Positions 1-12,959 of a stretch of DNA of 64,000 nt are shown one piece after another (position 1 is the first letter of the stretch; every line of letters starts with the position of its first letter). The stretch is from Strongylocentrotus droebachiensis (lineage: Eukaryota > Echinodermata > Echinoidea > Camarodonta > Strongylocentrotidae), in assembly GCA_035222895.1 (NCBI GenBank), contig JAVYIG010002355.1:124001-188000 (forward strand), written 5' to 3'. Made by a program: the position numbers and the translations under genes. The notes under the pieces are model-generated. The model was not told the origin of the DNA. It saw only the letters and a program-made list of their open reading frames with translations, and did no database searches.

Positions 1-2054
1 ATGTTATGAAATGTAAATCCATGTATATTTATCTAAAATTCCGTATAACTAAAAGCCTTGAATAAATGCAGGGACGGGTCCTTGGCGAAGTTAGCCCGGA
101 GAACAATATAATTTGCCCTAATGGTGTCTTCAAAAAGAAAACACGGGAAAAGAATGTGTAACATTGGTCATAAAGAGAAGAAAAATTAGATCAAAGCTTT
201 TACTAGAATCGCGAGTGTGAAAATAAGACGTGGCGTATGATAGCAGAACAAATACCTATGAAACCTTTGCAAACGTCTAATTTCAATTTCAAGTTGAGAT
301 TATGATGTACCCATTTAGCTAGTTTGAACATGCAATTCCACGGAGTTTAGTTTAGCAACGTATTTTCAGCATATTAACACAATATTATTGTTAAATAAAT
401 AAATTGGGATTGAACAAAACAACAAACTAAATAGGTAAGTTTAAAGAGATTTTTGCCATGTTTTCAAAGTTGCAAAATTAAATCAAAGCTTCAATGGAAA
501 ATATTGCGTTTAATAAAAAAAGATATAACTCAATCAGTTTTTAGATTTAAAGGCATTATCCTAGCTGGTATTTTAATGAGGGAAAGATGCTAAGCCTATC
601 AGATTTAAGGTGAACATTACTCCTAAAAATGCCCGAGGTCTCAGTCATGTAGGAAATACTGTAACCATGCGTGACCATATGCCGGTACTGTCCCAGAAAA
701 GTACATACAAAATGAAAAAGTATGAACCGGCAGAAGAATAACAATTTGTCATTCGCTTCTCTAAATTCTCAAGTGTTACGTATCCCTTTAATTTCCTCTC
801 AAAATGAGCAAAGTGTTCTCATTAGAAAGGGATTTCCAATGTTTTAAAGCCAACATGACTTCGTGGACCAGAACAGTTCATGAATCACACCATTTTGTTC
901 TGTATAATTTGCAACTTCTTTTGATCTGACTGATAATGATCTGATAATGGTCTAACTTCTTTTAATCTGATAATAATGGGAATTATTATCCTTTTTTTTT
1001 TACTCCCCGGTCTGGCCCTGAGGGCTAGAAAAATACCCCTAATATACGCCCTTAAGTCATAATGACAGTAATGAGGATAAATGCCCCACAAAAGGGCACT
1101 AATATAGCACATCGATAAGGTGTTTGATCCTCAGGCCTCACAGTTACTGAACCCTTGTACGCAGCGGGGGCTTGGGTAGGGGGCAGTTCCCACAAATAAA
1201 AAAATAAAATGCAATAAATTATCAATAATTCATTGATTGATTGATTGATTGATTTTATTTATTTCATTTCACATAACAATTGTTTGCAGAATAAAGAATA
1301 TAGTTAAATCCCCCCCCCCCCCCATAGGCGCCGGAAGTGGGGGGGAGGTGGGCAGGGGGGCAGTTGCCCCCCCAAACAAAAAAGTGTGAGGGGGAACGCA
1401 TTTTTGCCCCCCCCCCCCCCCCCAAAAAAAAAAAAAAAAAAAAAAAAACGCCCCCCCCCTCAAAAAAAAAAAAAAAAGCAGTAAAGGAGTAAACATGGTT
1501 TGTATTTTTAACCCAAAAGAACATAACAATAACATAAACCTGAATTAAATCACATATACAATTCCATTCAAAGAAAAGGAAAGTTCACAGGAATTAAATT
1601 TCATAAACATTGCGCATGCCACCTAAACGGTATTTATCAATAGAGGTCTTTATAATAGCGATACGCCCATATTGTGCGAGAATGGGAAAGGGTGTCTGTT
1701 TTTCGTTTGTTATATATAGGGGTAAGAAGACATGAGCCCCTGAACGCTGGCGTACTGATGGGGGGGGGGGGGTGTATTTCTTATTCGATACCAGTGATTT
1801 ACAAATGTTGCTGTTATGACATGATTTTCCGGTATTTTTCTCCATTTTTTGGTAAGTCGTACCTTTTTATGCGTTTGTTGGAAAATAAGAAGTTCCCAAA
1901 TTACAGTCGGGCGAAAAAGACGCTTATTTAGAAGCCTTTGTGTCATGGTCTGCAAAGTGGCTGGGCTCGAGCCCCCCCCCCCGCCCCTAATTTTTTGAAA
2001 CAGTATGTTAAAGAGAAAAAGAAAGAAAGACGGAGAGAGGAAAAAAAAAACCTG
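1..2054. other. Gene-free AT-rich sequence with poly-C/poly-A runs
   Basis: No coding exon with protein similarity was found on either strand. The stretch contains a short GATT microsatellite near 1232-1256. Long C and A homopolymers lie at about 1310-1460, and a G run near 1760. The open frames here encode proline, glycine or phenylalanine runs from these homopolymers and are not genes. Confidence 0.6.
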
Positions 2055-2530
2055 CAGAGCTTACTGGGACTCCGCCCCCGGACCCCACCAAGGGCCCTAA
2101 GGCGGTCTCCTGGATGCTCATCTGACCGTAATTAAATACCTAAAACCCCTGAGCTTTCGGGGTCTCTGCCCCCAGGCTTATCTGACCGTAATTAAATACC
2201 TAAAAAAATCGAGCTTCCGGGTGTTATGCCCCCTGGACCCCACCAAGGGCTCTAAGGCGGGCCTCTGGATGCTCATCTGACCGTAATTAAATACCTAAAA
2301 CCCCTGAGCTTGCGGGGGCTCTGCCCCTTGGACCCGACCAAGGGCCCTATGGCGGCCCCTGGATGCTCATCCGACCGTAGTTAAATATTAAAACCTCTGA
2401 GCTTCTGGGGGCTCTCCCCCTCCCTGGAACACGTCAATGGCCTTAAAGAGGGCCCCTGGATGCTTATTTAACCGTAAGTAAATACCTACAAAAAAACTGA
2501 GCTTCCGGGGGCTCAGCCCCTTGACCCCCT
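2055..2530. repeat. Minisatellite of about 100 bp, roughly five copies
   Basis: The motif 'GCTCATCTGACCGTAATTAA' recurs with small changes near 2117, 2177, 2270, 2365 and 2462. Each copy is followed by 'CCTGAGCTT' and a GC-rich 'GGGGGCTCTGCCCC' block. The spacing is about 95-100 bp except for one shortened copy. No coding content is seen. Confidence 0.8.
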
Positions 2531-3227
2531 TCAGGGCTCGTACCCTGGACCCCACGCCAATTTACGCTCTATCTGGTCGTTAATACTCCACTTTGAAAAA
2601 CGTTCCGTGGGACCTGCATGTCACATGTAAGACTGGCGGTGATGCAGATTTTTCGTCTGCCCCCCCCCCCCTTCAGAACGTTTTTTCTCATTACGTCACT
2701 GCCCCTCGAAGGTGAGCACCCTGGAATGTTTGCCCCCCCCCCAATCCCAAACTGCTTCCGGCGCGCCTGCCCCCCCCCCCCCGGTCCCCAACAGAAAAAA
2801 ATCTTCTGTGTGCCCATGGCTTGAGCCATAATGCGTGGCCGTACAGAGGATTTTTTTTATGTTGGGGACAGGGGTAAAATGCAAATTATTATTGATAATT
2901 TATTGCATTTTTTTTTAAAACTGTTTTTTTAAACTGTCATTTATGACTGAAGGACATAGGTCCCCTAGTTGATAAGCATAGTAGCTTTAGCAGTCACGTA
3001 AAACAAACACTAGCAAATTATTATGCAATAAAATCTGAGAATGTATATTATTATCTGATCTACAGTATTAGGAATAAATCATTGTCAAAAGAATTCCATA
3101 AATTGGGGTAAAAACAAATATTCCAACTTTATGAGCAACAGTGAAATACCCTAAATATGAAGGAACAAACAAATAAATTTATGAAACATCAACATGGGAG
3201 TAAAAACGTCAAACAATCACCTTTAAA
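2531..3227. other. Gene-free stretch
   Basis: Contains C runs near 2660, 2735 and 2770 and AT-rich sequence. No exon, RNA gene or clear transposon end was recognised. Confidence 0.5.
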
Positions 3228-3925
3228 ATTGTGTTCGTGTTGGTCGAAATTGCATCATTTAAAAAAAAATATCATACGACAGTTTTAAAAGCCTACACTA
3301 ATTAAACGCATTTAGTCCAATTTCATACAATATTTGTTAAAGCCTTCAAAGTTGAAAACAAATTTTGGCCATTATTTTTTTTTTTTTTTTTTGGTATTAT
3401 TATTGCTGATAAGCCTTCCGATACCGGATTGAGCCTTAAAAAGTTGCCCTTGCATGTGACATAATTATATGAAAGTAAAGAGTACGATCTCACCTCAATA
3501 ATGATGTAGGTTATTATTTAGTCAAAATATCAAAAGATAGTTCAAAAACATTAAAATCTAATCTGTAATTACTCCTATTGTGTTCGTGTTGGTCGAAATT
3601 GCATCATTTAAAAAAAAATATCATACGACAGTTTTAAAAGCCTACACTAATTAAACGCATTTAGTCCAATTTCATACAATATTTGTTAAAGCCTTCAAAG
3701 TTGAAAACAAATTTTGGCCATTATTTTTTTTTTTTTTTTTTGGTATTATTATTGCTGATAAGCCTTCCGATACCGGATTGAGCCTTAAAAAGTTGCCCTT
3801 GCATGTGACATAATTATATGAAAGTAAAGAGTACGATCTCACCTCAATAATGATGTAGGTTATTATTTAGTCAAAATATCAAAAGATAGTTCAAAAACAT
3901 TAAAATCTAATCTGTAATTACTCCT
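3228..3925. repeat. Near-perfect tandem duplication, 2 x 349 bp
   Basis: The segment 3228-3576 is repeated almost base for base as 3577-3925, including a poly-T run and the 'GATAAGCCTTCCGATACC' stretch. The near identity implies a recent duplication, or an assembly artefact. No coding sequence is seen in the unit. Confidence 0.9.
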
Positions 3926-4351
3926 ATTCCAGCCCCCCCCCCCCCCACTCCGGGGTCGGAATGACCGCATGAAATGTCCGGTAAAGGGGTACTTTTCGTG
4001 CGACAAAGTCCGGCCCGAGAATTGTAAAAAAAGGGGTGTATTTGACTTTTCACCCGGAAATTTCTTTAAAAAGGGGGTGTTTTTTCTTCTCATCTCTTTG
4101 GACTCCTGAGAAATTATTCCGAATTTAGGGGGGTACATTAAGCATTTTTCTCTTGATTTAGGGGGGTCTCCAAGGCAGGAAAAGCCAGCGAAAAGCCTGC
4201 GAAAGGGGGGTTCGGAAATGTTGGCAGTCCTCAGATAAGGGGTGCTTTCAAAAAGAGGGAACAAGCATATGCGTACCCTAAATAACACTGAGTGGGGGGG
4301 GGGGGGGGGGGGGCGGGCTCCTATTGCAGTTGAAATACACAAAATCATACA

Positions 4352-4912
4352 CAAAGAACGTTTAAACACTTTTTCATTTTAAGTTTTACCTTAAAGGTAA
4401 AGACCAGTATTGGAAACGCCCCAATTTCAAAAAATGAAATGGAAGCTCTCATTACCAATCATGTGAAAGAATATGTTTTGACTAATACATGATGATAAAA
4501 AATTTGCCGTGAAACCGCCTACTAATTCATATATTTGGTAAATTAGTTTCTCTCATGGTCTGTGAGAGATATAGGGTAGTCCCATATACATCTTTCTGTG
4601 TATAGTGCTTGTAACTTTACGAAGAATGGGCCAAATTTCTTATCATTTTGATGATTCCAGAACCTTGCAGATGCTAGATGCTAGATGATCAACCTTTTCT
4701 GATCGATTCCACAACGTTTCTTTCACAATGCAATCGCATGACCATTACTGGTCTTTACCTTTAAGATTTTTGTTTTTCTTTTTGAGGCCGCCGTCCTAGT
4801 CAAGCTTGCTTAAAAAATGATTGCGGTCTCCTGCACTTTTTTTTTTCCAACTGATAGTTTGGATAATAGGCCTACTTCAAATTCATAATAATATGTTATA
4901 GAAATATTAAGT
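4352..4912. mobile_element. Inverted-repeat element interrupted by a TTAA MITE
   Basis: This is a diverged copy of the element at 21470-21735. It starts 'AAAGAACGTTTAAAC', and the shared interior 'GAGGCCGCCGTCCTAGTCAA' and 'TGATTGCGGTCTCCTGCAC' are split by the insertion at 4391-4764. The 3' end is diverged and only approximate. Confidence 0.6.
4391..4764. mobile_element. TTAA-flanked MITE, family 1 (copy 1)
   Basis: The 374-bp element is flanked by TTAA with terminal inverted repeats 'TTAAAGGTAAAGACCAGTA'. Closely similar copies lie at 49452-49826 and 38501-38885. The homologous uninterrupted site at 21508-21511 holds a single TTAA, which fixes the target duplication. A TTAA target is typical of piggyBac-type transposition; no transposase is encoded. 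Confidence 0.88.
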
Positions 4913-5211
4913 TTCCGTCAGCCGAAACGTGCAAAATTTTCTTTTTCCTTTTCGAATGTACGATTTAGAGACACTATAGCCTCCATTATTGAACCATTAG
5001 TGGTCGCCAGTTTTAACGAGCGGAACAGTGTAGTATAGTAGCTTTGCATGCGTAGAGAGTTCTTTATCTTCTTCCTATTGCTTTTGCGTTGTCCCATTCC
5101 ATACCACATATCAGAAATAGTGTATCGGGAATCCAAAGTAAATCTAGATCTACACTAATTAGATCTCTTGTAGGGGATACAATTAAACGTTTCAGAGAAC
5201 TAAATAAGAAT

Positions 5212-8200
5212 ATGTTGATCAAGGTGAAGGTAAGGTGGAAGTTTTAATTGTTTTTATTTATTTTATTTTTAATCCATCCACTGTAAAATTGTAAACAAGT
5301 TTTGGTGCACGCGCAGCCCGGCCCAGCAAGGAGCCAGAGTCAAAAGATAGCTGTGAGACTGAGTGTGAGACTGAGTGAGAAGACAGAAGTCCATGGAAGT
5401 CTGATGAAGATGACGGAAGATTTATTGTTGATTAACTTGAATAATTTAGTAATAATAATTGTTAGCTAGCTTGTGGGTGTTACCATTACTCTGTCATTGC
5501 AAAATTGAATGCAATGTTAGTTTAACAATAAAAAGTCTTTATTTTATAAATGTTTGACTTGTAAGTTATCTACAACTACAAATATAATTTAGGTTTGATT
5601 GATAAACAAGACTAGTCCCTGGCCTTGCCTTGGCTTGAGTTTAACTTTGACCTTTTACCAGTTTTAGCTTTTACTTAGATCTAGAAGTCTAGATCTAGTT
5701 ACTTTTACTGCACTGTCTGTCTTCCAAAAATGTCAGTGCGCCACTATTGCAAAATAGGTGGCATTAACATTACAAAGAAGAAGAAAAAAAAAATCGGGTT
5801 AAAATTTGTATCCATTACATATTGAACTGCAATATTTTTCTTTCTCTTTCTTTCCATTAATAACAGACACTCACTGGGAAAGAGGTAAGTAGACTCTATC
5901 TAATTTTCTCAAATGACAGAAATAGCTACAGTATTTATAAAAATGGGGAAATTATTTAACACTCTTACTAAGATGTAAACAAACTTGCTTAAACGGAGCA
6001 ATATCCAAGTTTATTTACAATTTATTTACAAACTTTAAAGTTACATAGGGGTCTAATAAAAGGACTTTAATTCAGGTGAATTTTTAAAATCTCTGCAATC
6101 ATACTGTAAACGTTACATAGTGCACATCTGGATGCATCAATTGTCACTTTAAAGGGCAATCTGGACGTATATACCAATTGGTCCTGTCCAGTATCACCTT
6201 AGATGATGTAGATGTACAATCCAACCTTTGTAGATAGGCCTTTAATATAATGACTGAGATTTATTGTTTGATTTGTGTGAAAACAGCAAAAGCACTACAA
6301 TCACAAATTACTTTTAAAGATTATACTGGTACATTTATATACAATATGAGTGATCAAAAAAGCTCTTAAAATGATATAAAAGACAACGACTTTCATAAAA
6401 TTCAATCGATACTAGCACATAAAAAATTCCTGTAACTTGCTGTATTATACAATGTAGGATGATTTATAGGATCAGGCGGCATTCATATGCAATTTATTAG
6501 TGGGAAAGTCTGCCTTGTCCAATTATGATGTTCTTCATCTTTTTATTCTACAGATTGAGATCGACATTGAACCTATGGATAAGGTGAGAACAATTACTTG
6601 CTTGCTTTATACACTCGCCCCTTTCTCCCAACAGTTCAAGTGTGTCAATCACTTGATAAAATAATTTGTGTATTGCTAGAATGTATAAATTCAACCTAAA
6701 TAAACTTTACATGGCACTATATAGAAAAATGGTTTGAGTATGAAGAAAATATCCCTGTATAACATAAAACATGGCATATATGGGCTTGCATGGAGCCCCA
6801 AGTCTAGGTTCCGTGCACGCTCTTTTCTACATGTATGTGAGTGTTGTTTGCATGCGTTAACTAGTCTACTTGAAAAGACATTTTACTGTTAACTGAGAAT
6901 TTATTCAAATTCCAATATCTCTTTGTAGAAGTATTGAAGTAATATTTGAAGCTCATATTTTGCATACAGTATAGCCACATTGAACCTAGTAATAGATCAG
7001 ACTAGATTGACTATTCATGTTAATCTGGATGCTAATAGATTATGGTGTGCACTCATCTACATTTATCTGTTGAACTATTAAATAATTAAAGGATTCTTAA
7101 GATACTATCTTGGCTTTTGCATTGGTAGCCTGCAGAGAGCACTCTGACAAAATAAAACTGAAGACATAGTTCTGTTCTTGAAAGCCTTAATATCTATTAC
7201 TGTACAATGTACATGTATGCATGGTTTGTAAGTTATTACACCCTGCAATCAACATCTGAGAAATGTCTTCATTTCATTTACCAGTAAATTTGAATGATTA
7301 TGTGCTAAGTGGATAAGTACTTTTGTCTTGTTATATATTTAGGTTGAGAGAATAAAGGAAAGAGTGGAAGAGAAGGAGGGTATTCCCCCAGCACAACAGA
7401 GATTAATTTTCAGTGGTAAACAGATGTAAGTCCTCTTTTTTGCAATCTTTTAATGATTACGACACAAGTAAGTTTAGTCCATGATAATCAATCAGACATG
7501 ATGGAGGTTATTGAAGTGTGCTAAGAATTCCAACTTAACACACTCATCAGTGTGGTCCACAAACAAAAATTCAATCATATACAACTGGAATGTGGAAGGA
7601 GTATGAACTGATGTACCGATATGCGTAGCACAAAGTCTGCTGTGGTCAGGCTCCAGGGCTGGCTTAAGGGCTCAAAGGTTCTAAGGTTATCTGATTCATT
7701 TTTTAAGTCATTTTTAAACACATTTAATGACTTTTTTTTATAAACAATTTTTGGTTGAGAATGAATATTAATCTGTTGCTGAATATCAAAATGACCCACA
7801 AACTGTGAAATATCCAATAAGATAAAGCAGCTTTATCCCTTGACCCCTTTGTTTTATTTATTCATTTATTTTTATTTCTGTAATATCCTAGAATAATCCC
7901 AAATTGTTTCATTTTGTGTGTAGCCCTTTTCTACACACATATTTTTATATTTTCAAATATAAAAGAGAATGTCTTTTTAAAGCAACAGTCTTTATATCAA
8001 GTATCATAGGTAGCTAACCCGAATGTAGTGACACAAAGAGACGCCTCTGGAACGCAAAATACATAATTGTTAGATATCATAATTTTATTACACAGAGGTA
8101 GAACCACATTGTTAGGATATGGAGCTGGTAAATACATGTACTATCTCGATGAGGCGTAATGTTAGCTAAAATTTCATTCAGATATGTCAAATAAGGACTT

Positions 8201-8420
8201 TGATTAACAAACATTACTACATGTATTACCCCTTTTGCGTTCCAGACATGTATTTTTGTGCCACTTCATTTTTGCGAAAGTTCCTTTTCAAATTTAACAA
8301 GCATCTCTTTAATTTATCTGATTATTGTTCAGGAATGATGACAAGACAGCATCCGATTATAAGGTGAATGGAGGATCTGTTCTACATCTTGTGCTGGCTC
8401 TTAGAGGAGGAAACCGATGA
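5212..8420 (+). CDS. NEDD8: NEDD8 ubiquitin-like modifier
   Basis: Five coding exons join in phase: 5212-5229, 5867-5884, 6554-6583, 7343-7425 and 8333-8420, giving 78 residues. The protein starts MLIKVKTLTGKEIEIDIEP, continues through [20 protein letters not shown], and ends LRGG at residues 73-76 plus a two-residue tail, Asn-Arg. NEDD8 is conjugated through Gly76 to cullins after an NEDD8-specific protease removes the tail, and activates cullin-RING ubiquitin ligases. Residue 72 is Ala, as in NEDD8 (Arg in ubiquitin), and the start MLIKVK is NEDD8-specific, so this is not ubiquitin. The human precursor has 81 residues, so the cleaved tail is shorter here. All introns are GT-AG. Non-coding 5' exons cannot be excluded. 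Confidence 0.97.
8025..8267. mobile_element. Small inverted-repeat element in NEDD8 intron 4
   Basis: The left end carries 'GTAGTGACACAAAGAG' followed by 'CTGGAACGCAAAA'. The right end reads 'TTTTGCGTTCCAG' and then 'GTGCCACTTC', the imperfect inverse. About 240 bp, non-coding. It shares the 'GTGACACAAAGA' motif with the elements at 9173 and 52889. Confidence 0.6.
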
Positions 8421-8566
8421 TGGAACAAGAATTGAAGTAACTCCATTCTAAACTGATCTCATGCCAGTATTGTATCGCAGAATTATCATGGCGGTACCGT
8501 ACAGGCATTGATAGGGAATATTTATACACTATTTCTTTATTAATATTGCAGGGGAGGGGATTTTTT

Positions 8567-8639
8567 AATAAACATCATACCAGTAGTCAAGATTAAACAA
8601 ATTGATAAAATAATGGAAAAGACAGGTATACTGAATAAA
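8567..8639 (+). terminator. Candidate NEDD8 polyadenylation signals
   Basis: Two AATAAA hexamers lie at 8567-8572 and 8634-8639, about 150-220 bases after the NEDD8 stop. The cleavage site cannot be fixed from sequence alone. Confidence 0.5.
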
Positions 8640-8952
8640 CATATCTTCAAATGATTCTTTGTATGAATGTGAATGGTTTGAAAAATTAATTACCTTTTGA
8701 AGTTTGTAATGAATATGGGAATCTCAGACACGGTCTAGAGAGAAATTAATCAATTCACATTTAAGTAGTCAAATGGTTTACTAACTAGTAATTGGTCACA
8801 TTATCTGTCAACAACAGCTGATTTTTTTTTAAAATCAAACTATTAAGTTCATGATGTTATTTTCCCATATAAATTGGTTGACATGTTAATGTCCGCACAG
8901 ACCTGTGGCAATTGTTTACATAAGGAATCCAATAAGTCCATACATTCGGTAA

Positions 8953-9003
8953 ATAACCAATCAGAACCTACCTTGTTAAAAGGAAGGTTCTGATTGGTTA
9001 ATA
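8953..9003. repeat. Short hairpin with paired CCAAT motifs
   Basis: 'AACCAATCAGAACCT' near 8955 is mirrored by 'AGGTTCTGATTGGTT' ending near 8999, with a short 'ACCTTGTTAAAAGGA'-type centre. The CCAATCAG core is the same as in the 60-bp satellite in TRIP13. Confidence 0.7.
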
Positions 9004-9172
9004 CGAGTGACTGGTCAAGTAGAAGTATTGTACAGCAAGCTCACTATCTTGGAAGAGTTGCATCATTAACGATTGTTTTATTTGTTGAAGCGGTGCTCGC
9101 AGTAGCATGCTTTCCTCCATTGACAATATGTATGCTTTACCTTGTGAACCTTTGTTCTGTAGATATCAAATC

Positions 9173-9422
9173 GAGGGGTCAGTGACACAAAGACATTACC
9201 CCCTTTTTCGCCATTTTTTTGAAAAAGTGGTTCATGTGTGTCACTGAGCACTTGGGCCTTAAGAAGTTAAGTCTATGTTGCACTAGCCATTGACTTCAAT
9301 GGGGTGTTGGGTGGAGTTCAGTCTTTGTGTTTCTTGGAAAGCCCACATTTTTCTGAACATTTTGATATCAAATACTCCTTTTGGCAAAATATGGAGTTAC
9401 GTCTTTGTGTCACTGAACCCTC
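9173..9422. mobile_element. MITE with GTGACACAAAGAC termini (copy 1)
   Basis: About 250 bp with terminal inverted repeats: 'GAGGGGTCAGTGACACAAAG' at the left and its inverse ending 'CACTGAACCCTC' at the right. A closely similar copy lies at 52889-53128. Non-coding. Confidence 0.85.
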
Positions 9423-10129
9423 AGAATGTTCTTTTTCTGTACATTTTATGAGTGTTAACGGTCTTTTTGTGTAGCTGTCATTCACAATAGTGATGGGCTT
9501 GCTGAAGTTCTGCCATCTGAATAGTCTTATTGAAAATAAGCAAACGTAAGTTCCTTATGAAGCATTACGGTCAAACCAGAAAATTGAGAATTTCACAAGT
9601 GGACCCGATTCACATTAAAGTGTACAATCACTTGGGAAAAAAACTTGTGTATTGCTAGAACATCTAAAATCCACCTCAATTTTGTTTACTTCAATGATTT
9701 TTTTGGTAAATGGTTTAAGAGTATGAAGGATTTGGAATAATGCAAATTGTCTATGAAAACATTGTGTGATGCTCTTGTAGAAATATGAGATGTTCATTGA
9801 AGTAAAGAAAGTCATGAATTTTAGGATAAATGATATGAACCACTACCGAATATGTGTATATGTTAATAAAGTTAATTTGTAATTTCAAAGGAAAAAATGT
9901 ATCTTTGTGATGTTCTCATGGCGTAGCATTTTCCTCTGCACTGCAAACATTTTTCAAACAAAGGCATGATTGATGTGGGCTAAAAAACAAAATGCACAAT
10001 GAATCCTTTTTCAATTGTACTCATTCACAGCTATTATGGAACCTAATCACATGCTCCTAAAATTCTGAGAGATGAATGACTCCGATAGCTAAGATGTTTT
10101 GTTTAGTATATATACAATAACAGATAGCT

Positions 10130-10216
10130 GGAATGTGGAGTGCCAGGAGTGTAAAGTCTGACAGACATGAGCGCTATACAAGAATCTGTTATTATTATTA
10201 TTATTATTATTATTGA
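10130..10216 (+). mobile_element. SINE 3' tail fragment with TTA microsatellite
   Basis: The sequence 'GTGCCAGGAGTGTAAA', 'GACATGAGCGCTATACAAGA' and a terminal (TTA)n run match the 3' part of the tRNA-derived SINE at 48389-48657. The tRNA-like head is missing. Confidence 0.7.
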
Positions 10217-11293
10217 AGCTTGTTCTACTCTTCTACTGATTAAAAATGTATGACCATGTAAACAAAAACATGAACAATTTAAACATGTACTTTACTCAAG
10301 TCAGCTTGCATGAATCTGTTTGGATTAATTTGTAGTTTATTTGTATGTACATGCACTTGTAATACTTGATGTATGGAACATGATATGCTTACTTACCGTA
10401 TTAAATTGTTGATATACATACAATATGTCAGAATTTTTTTTTTTCCCCAGGGGGGAGATGGAGAAAGATAAAGAGAAGAGAGAGAGAGAGAGAAGAGGGA
10501 GAAAAAGGATGAACCAAAATTGAGCAAGAAACACAGAAAATGAGATGGGAGGTAGACTGGCTGATTTACAGGGATAAGAGATACAGAAAAGGTTTTAGGG
10601 ATACATTTTACGCAAAGTAGATTTATACATTATGGAACATAATTTTATGCTACATGGTAAACCTTGGAAATGGGAGGGCAAAGAAGAATCAAGGTAGTAC
10701 AGATGATTAACAAAAAAGGAAACAGACAAGCAAGTCATTAGTAAATATGATCAGGCCCAAAACATTGCAATGACCATGTCCTTTATCTTTCACATTTTTA
10801 CCCTATTTCATTTCTTTATCTCAAAATCAGGAATCCTCTCCCCTTCACTCTTTCTCCCTCTCTCTTAATACTTTCTGTTCTATTCAACGATACAAGTTCA
10901 TCCATATTCTCAAACAAGCACAATTACTTTTTAGTGAACAATACTTGTGGTGTTGCATTAAAAGAGACAAATGAAAGTCATAAATGTATTTTTGCTATGG
11001 TCACAAAACAAATTTTTGAGAAATGTTTGATAGTCTGTAACATGTATAACATTAAACAATAAAGGTTATCAAGTACACTGTACTTTACTTCATGAGTACA
11101 TGTATAAAATGGACCCTTCATGCAATGACCAATGTATATTTATATTTAGTAGAAATTTTCCAATTGGAACTGGGTGACTCCTGTATTAAACTCTAGGGGA
11201 TAAATACAATTTAGTAGTAATGGTTTAAATTATTCACCAGATCCATCCTTCACCCCCCCCCCTCAAAAAAAAAAACCCTTCAGAGCTGGTATA

Positions 11294-11605
11294 CAGTGCG
11301 TCCCAGAAAAAACGAAACCCGAGAATTATCGATGTTTTACCATAACTTAATCACATTTATAATTGATAAATGACACATATTTGGAAAGCTTAGATCCTCC
11401 TCTTTCATTTGATGCAACTCATATAATATATATTTCACGCATGAGTGATCAAAATGAATTTGAAGAGAGGAAACCAAAGTCATTTGGCAGACGGTATCTG
11501 AATTTCAAGGAGAAAATCATATTTCTAGAAAGTTGAGGTTCTGCCCTTTAATATGACACCTCAATCAGGAAAAATGAGCAAGGAATGACAAAGTTCTGTT
11601 TGTAG
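11294..11605. mobile_element. Half copy of the CAGTGCGTCCCA fold-back element
   Basis: It starts after TA with 'CAGTGCGTCCCAGAAAAAAC' and follows one arm of the element at 59263-60037 for about 310 bp, ending near 'GACAAAGTTCTGTTTG'. The second arm is absent. Confidence 0.8.
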
Positions 11606-12959
11606 TTTATTGTTTGCTTAATAACAACATTTTATTATAATTATATAATGAGTCAAACTAATAATAATAATATTAATATTGAAATATAATAAGAATTACT
11701 ATTGTGTTTGTAATTAATCTGGATATATGAACAAACATTGAATACAATGTAAATTTAGAGAAAACAATCAAAAGAATTTATCAGAATTATTTTCTATATG
11801 GCGGGAAATTAACCTCGTTTTTATCCTAGTAAATTAAAAATAATGTTTATATCTTCTGGGGGAATGCAATACCCTATTCTGATAAATCCACAACAATTAT
11901 TGTCCCTATAAATGGAACCTATAGCAACATTCTCTTTAAGAGCAGGCAAATTGAAATATGATATATACATGTACATCTACACACTGAGAAATACCTGAAC
12001 ATCTTAAGCTTCACAGAATAAACTCTCACATAATACATTTCTACATTTTGGTATCTTTTCAAGATAAAATCTACATGTAAGCAATCCACAATCAGTTTTG
12101 CTTAATTGCATAAATAGATCCATCTATGTACAATCACATACACTATAAGCATACATTTAATATTTTCCTTGATCTCCAAATCATATGCATATACACGCAG
12201 CTATACGAAACTGGTCCCTTGGACCTTTGGTTGCAATGTTGTTGTATCTATAACCAAACTATACTGGTTATGTTCTTATCGTTGCTCATGTTTCAAGGAA
12301 CTTATAATTAAATAACGCAGCATGCTCCTCTGAAATATGACTCTCTTGCTCTTTGTGATGTAAACAAAATCAGATATAGATGAAATCAAGCACTATTAAT
12401 AAATCATATAAAGTAGAGGATTTTCGGTGGAAGAACACTTCAGATATATTTGGTTAAAAACAAATGGGAGATTTGTTTGACCTAGATATTTGACACATAA
12501 TGATAAGACTAGAAATAGTGTTTGGCAGCACATGAATTCACGTTTACATGGATGCTTGTATTAACATTGATTATTTCTTACATAAACAAAAAGTATGATC
12601 ATATTACAATTGCATGTAAAACAAAGACAATTTCCAGTACCTGAAAATATAATTGAAATCCAACTGAAAGTATAAATGAACTAAACATGTCATCAGACAG
12701 CTTTCCTGAGTTAATTTCATTTGAGAGGATTTTTGGCAGTCCTTGTCTGATCTGAAGTATAAACGGTGAACAGGGAACCGTTTCACAAAGCCTTTTTTCA
12801 ATGACAAATGACAAAAATAAGTGACAAATCTGCTGATAACCAATCAGAAGCAAGGATTTCAGTAGCTTATAACAAAAACTGTCAGTTGTCACTGATGACA
12901 AGTTCTGTGAAATACCCCCCAGGCCACTATCAAGCTTTTTATAGCAGACTCCATATCTT
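11606..12959. other. Gene-free AT-rich stretch with a small repeat fragment
   Basis: No exon was seen. The segment near 12770-12930 carries 'ACCAATCAGAAGCAAGGA', 'CAAGTTCTGTGAAA' and related words shared with the small element at 36646-36790. It may include distal 3' UTR of TRIP13, which ends upstream on the minus strand. Confidence 0.5.

Noticed and set aside
3863..4369. 168-codon frame on the minus strand
   Set aside because: It starts in AT-rich sequence, crosses C and G homopolymers (Pro and Gly runs), and has no family similarity or splice context.
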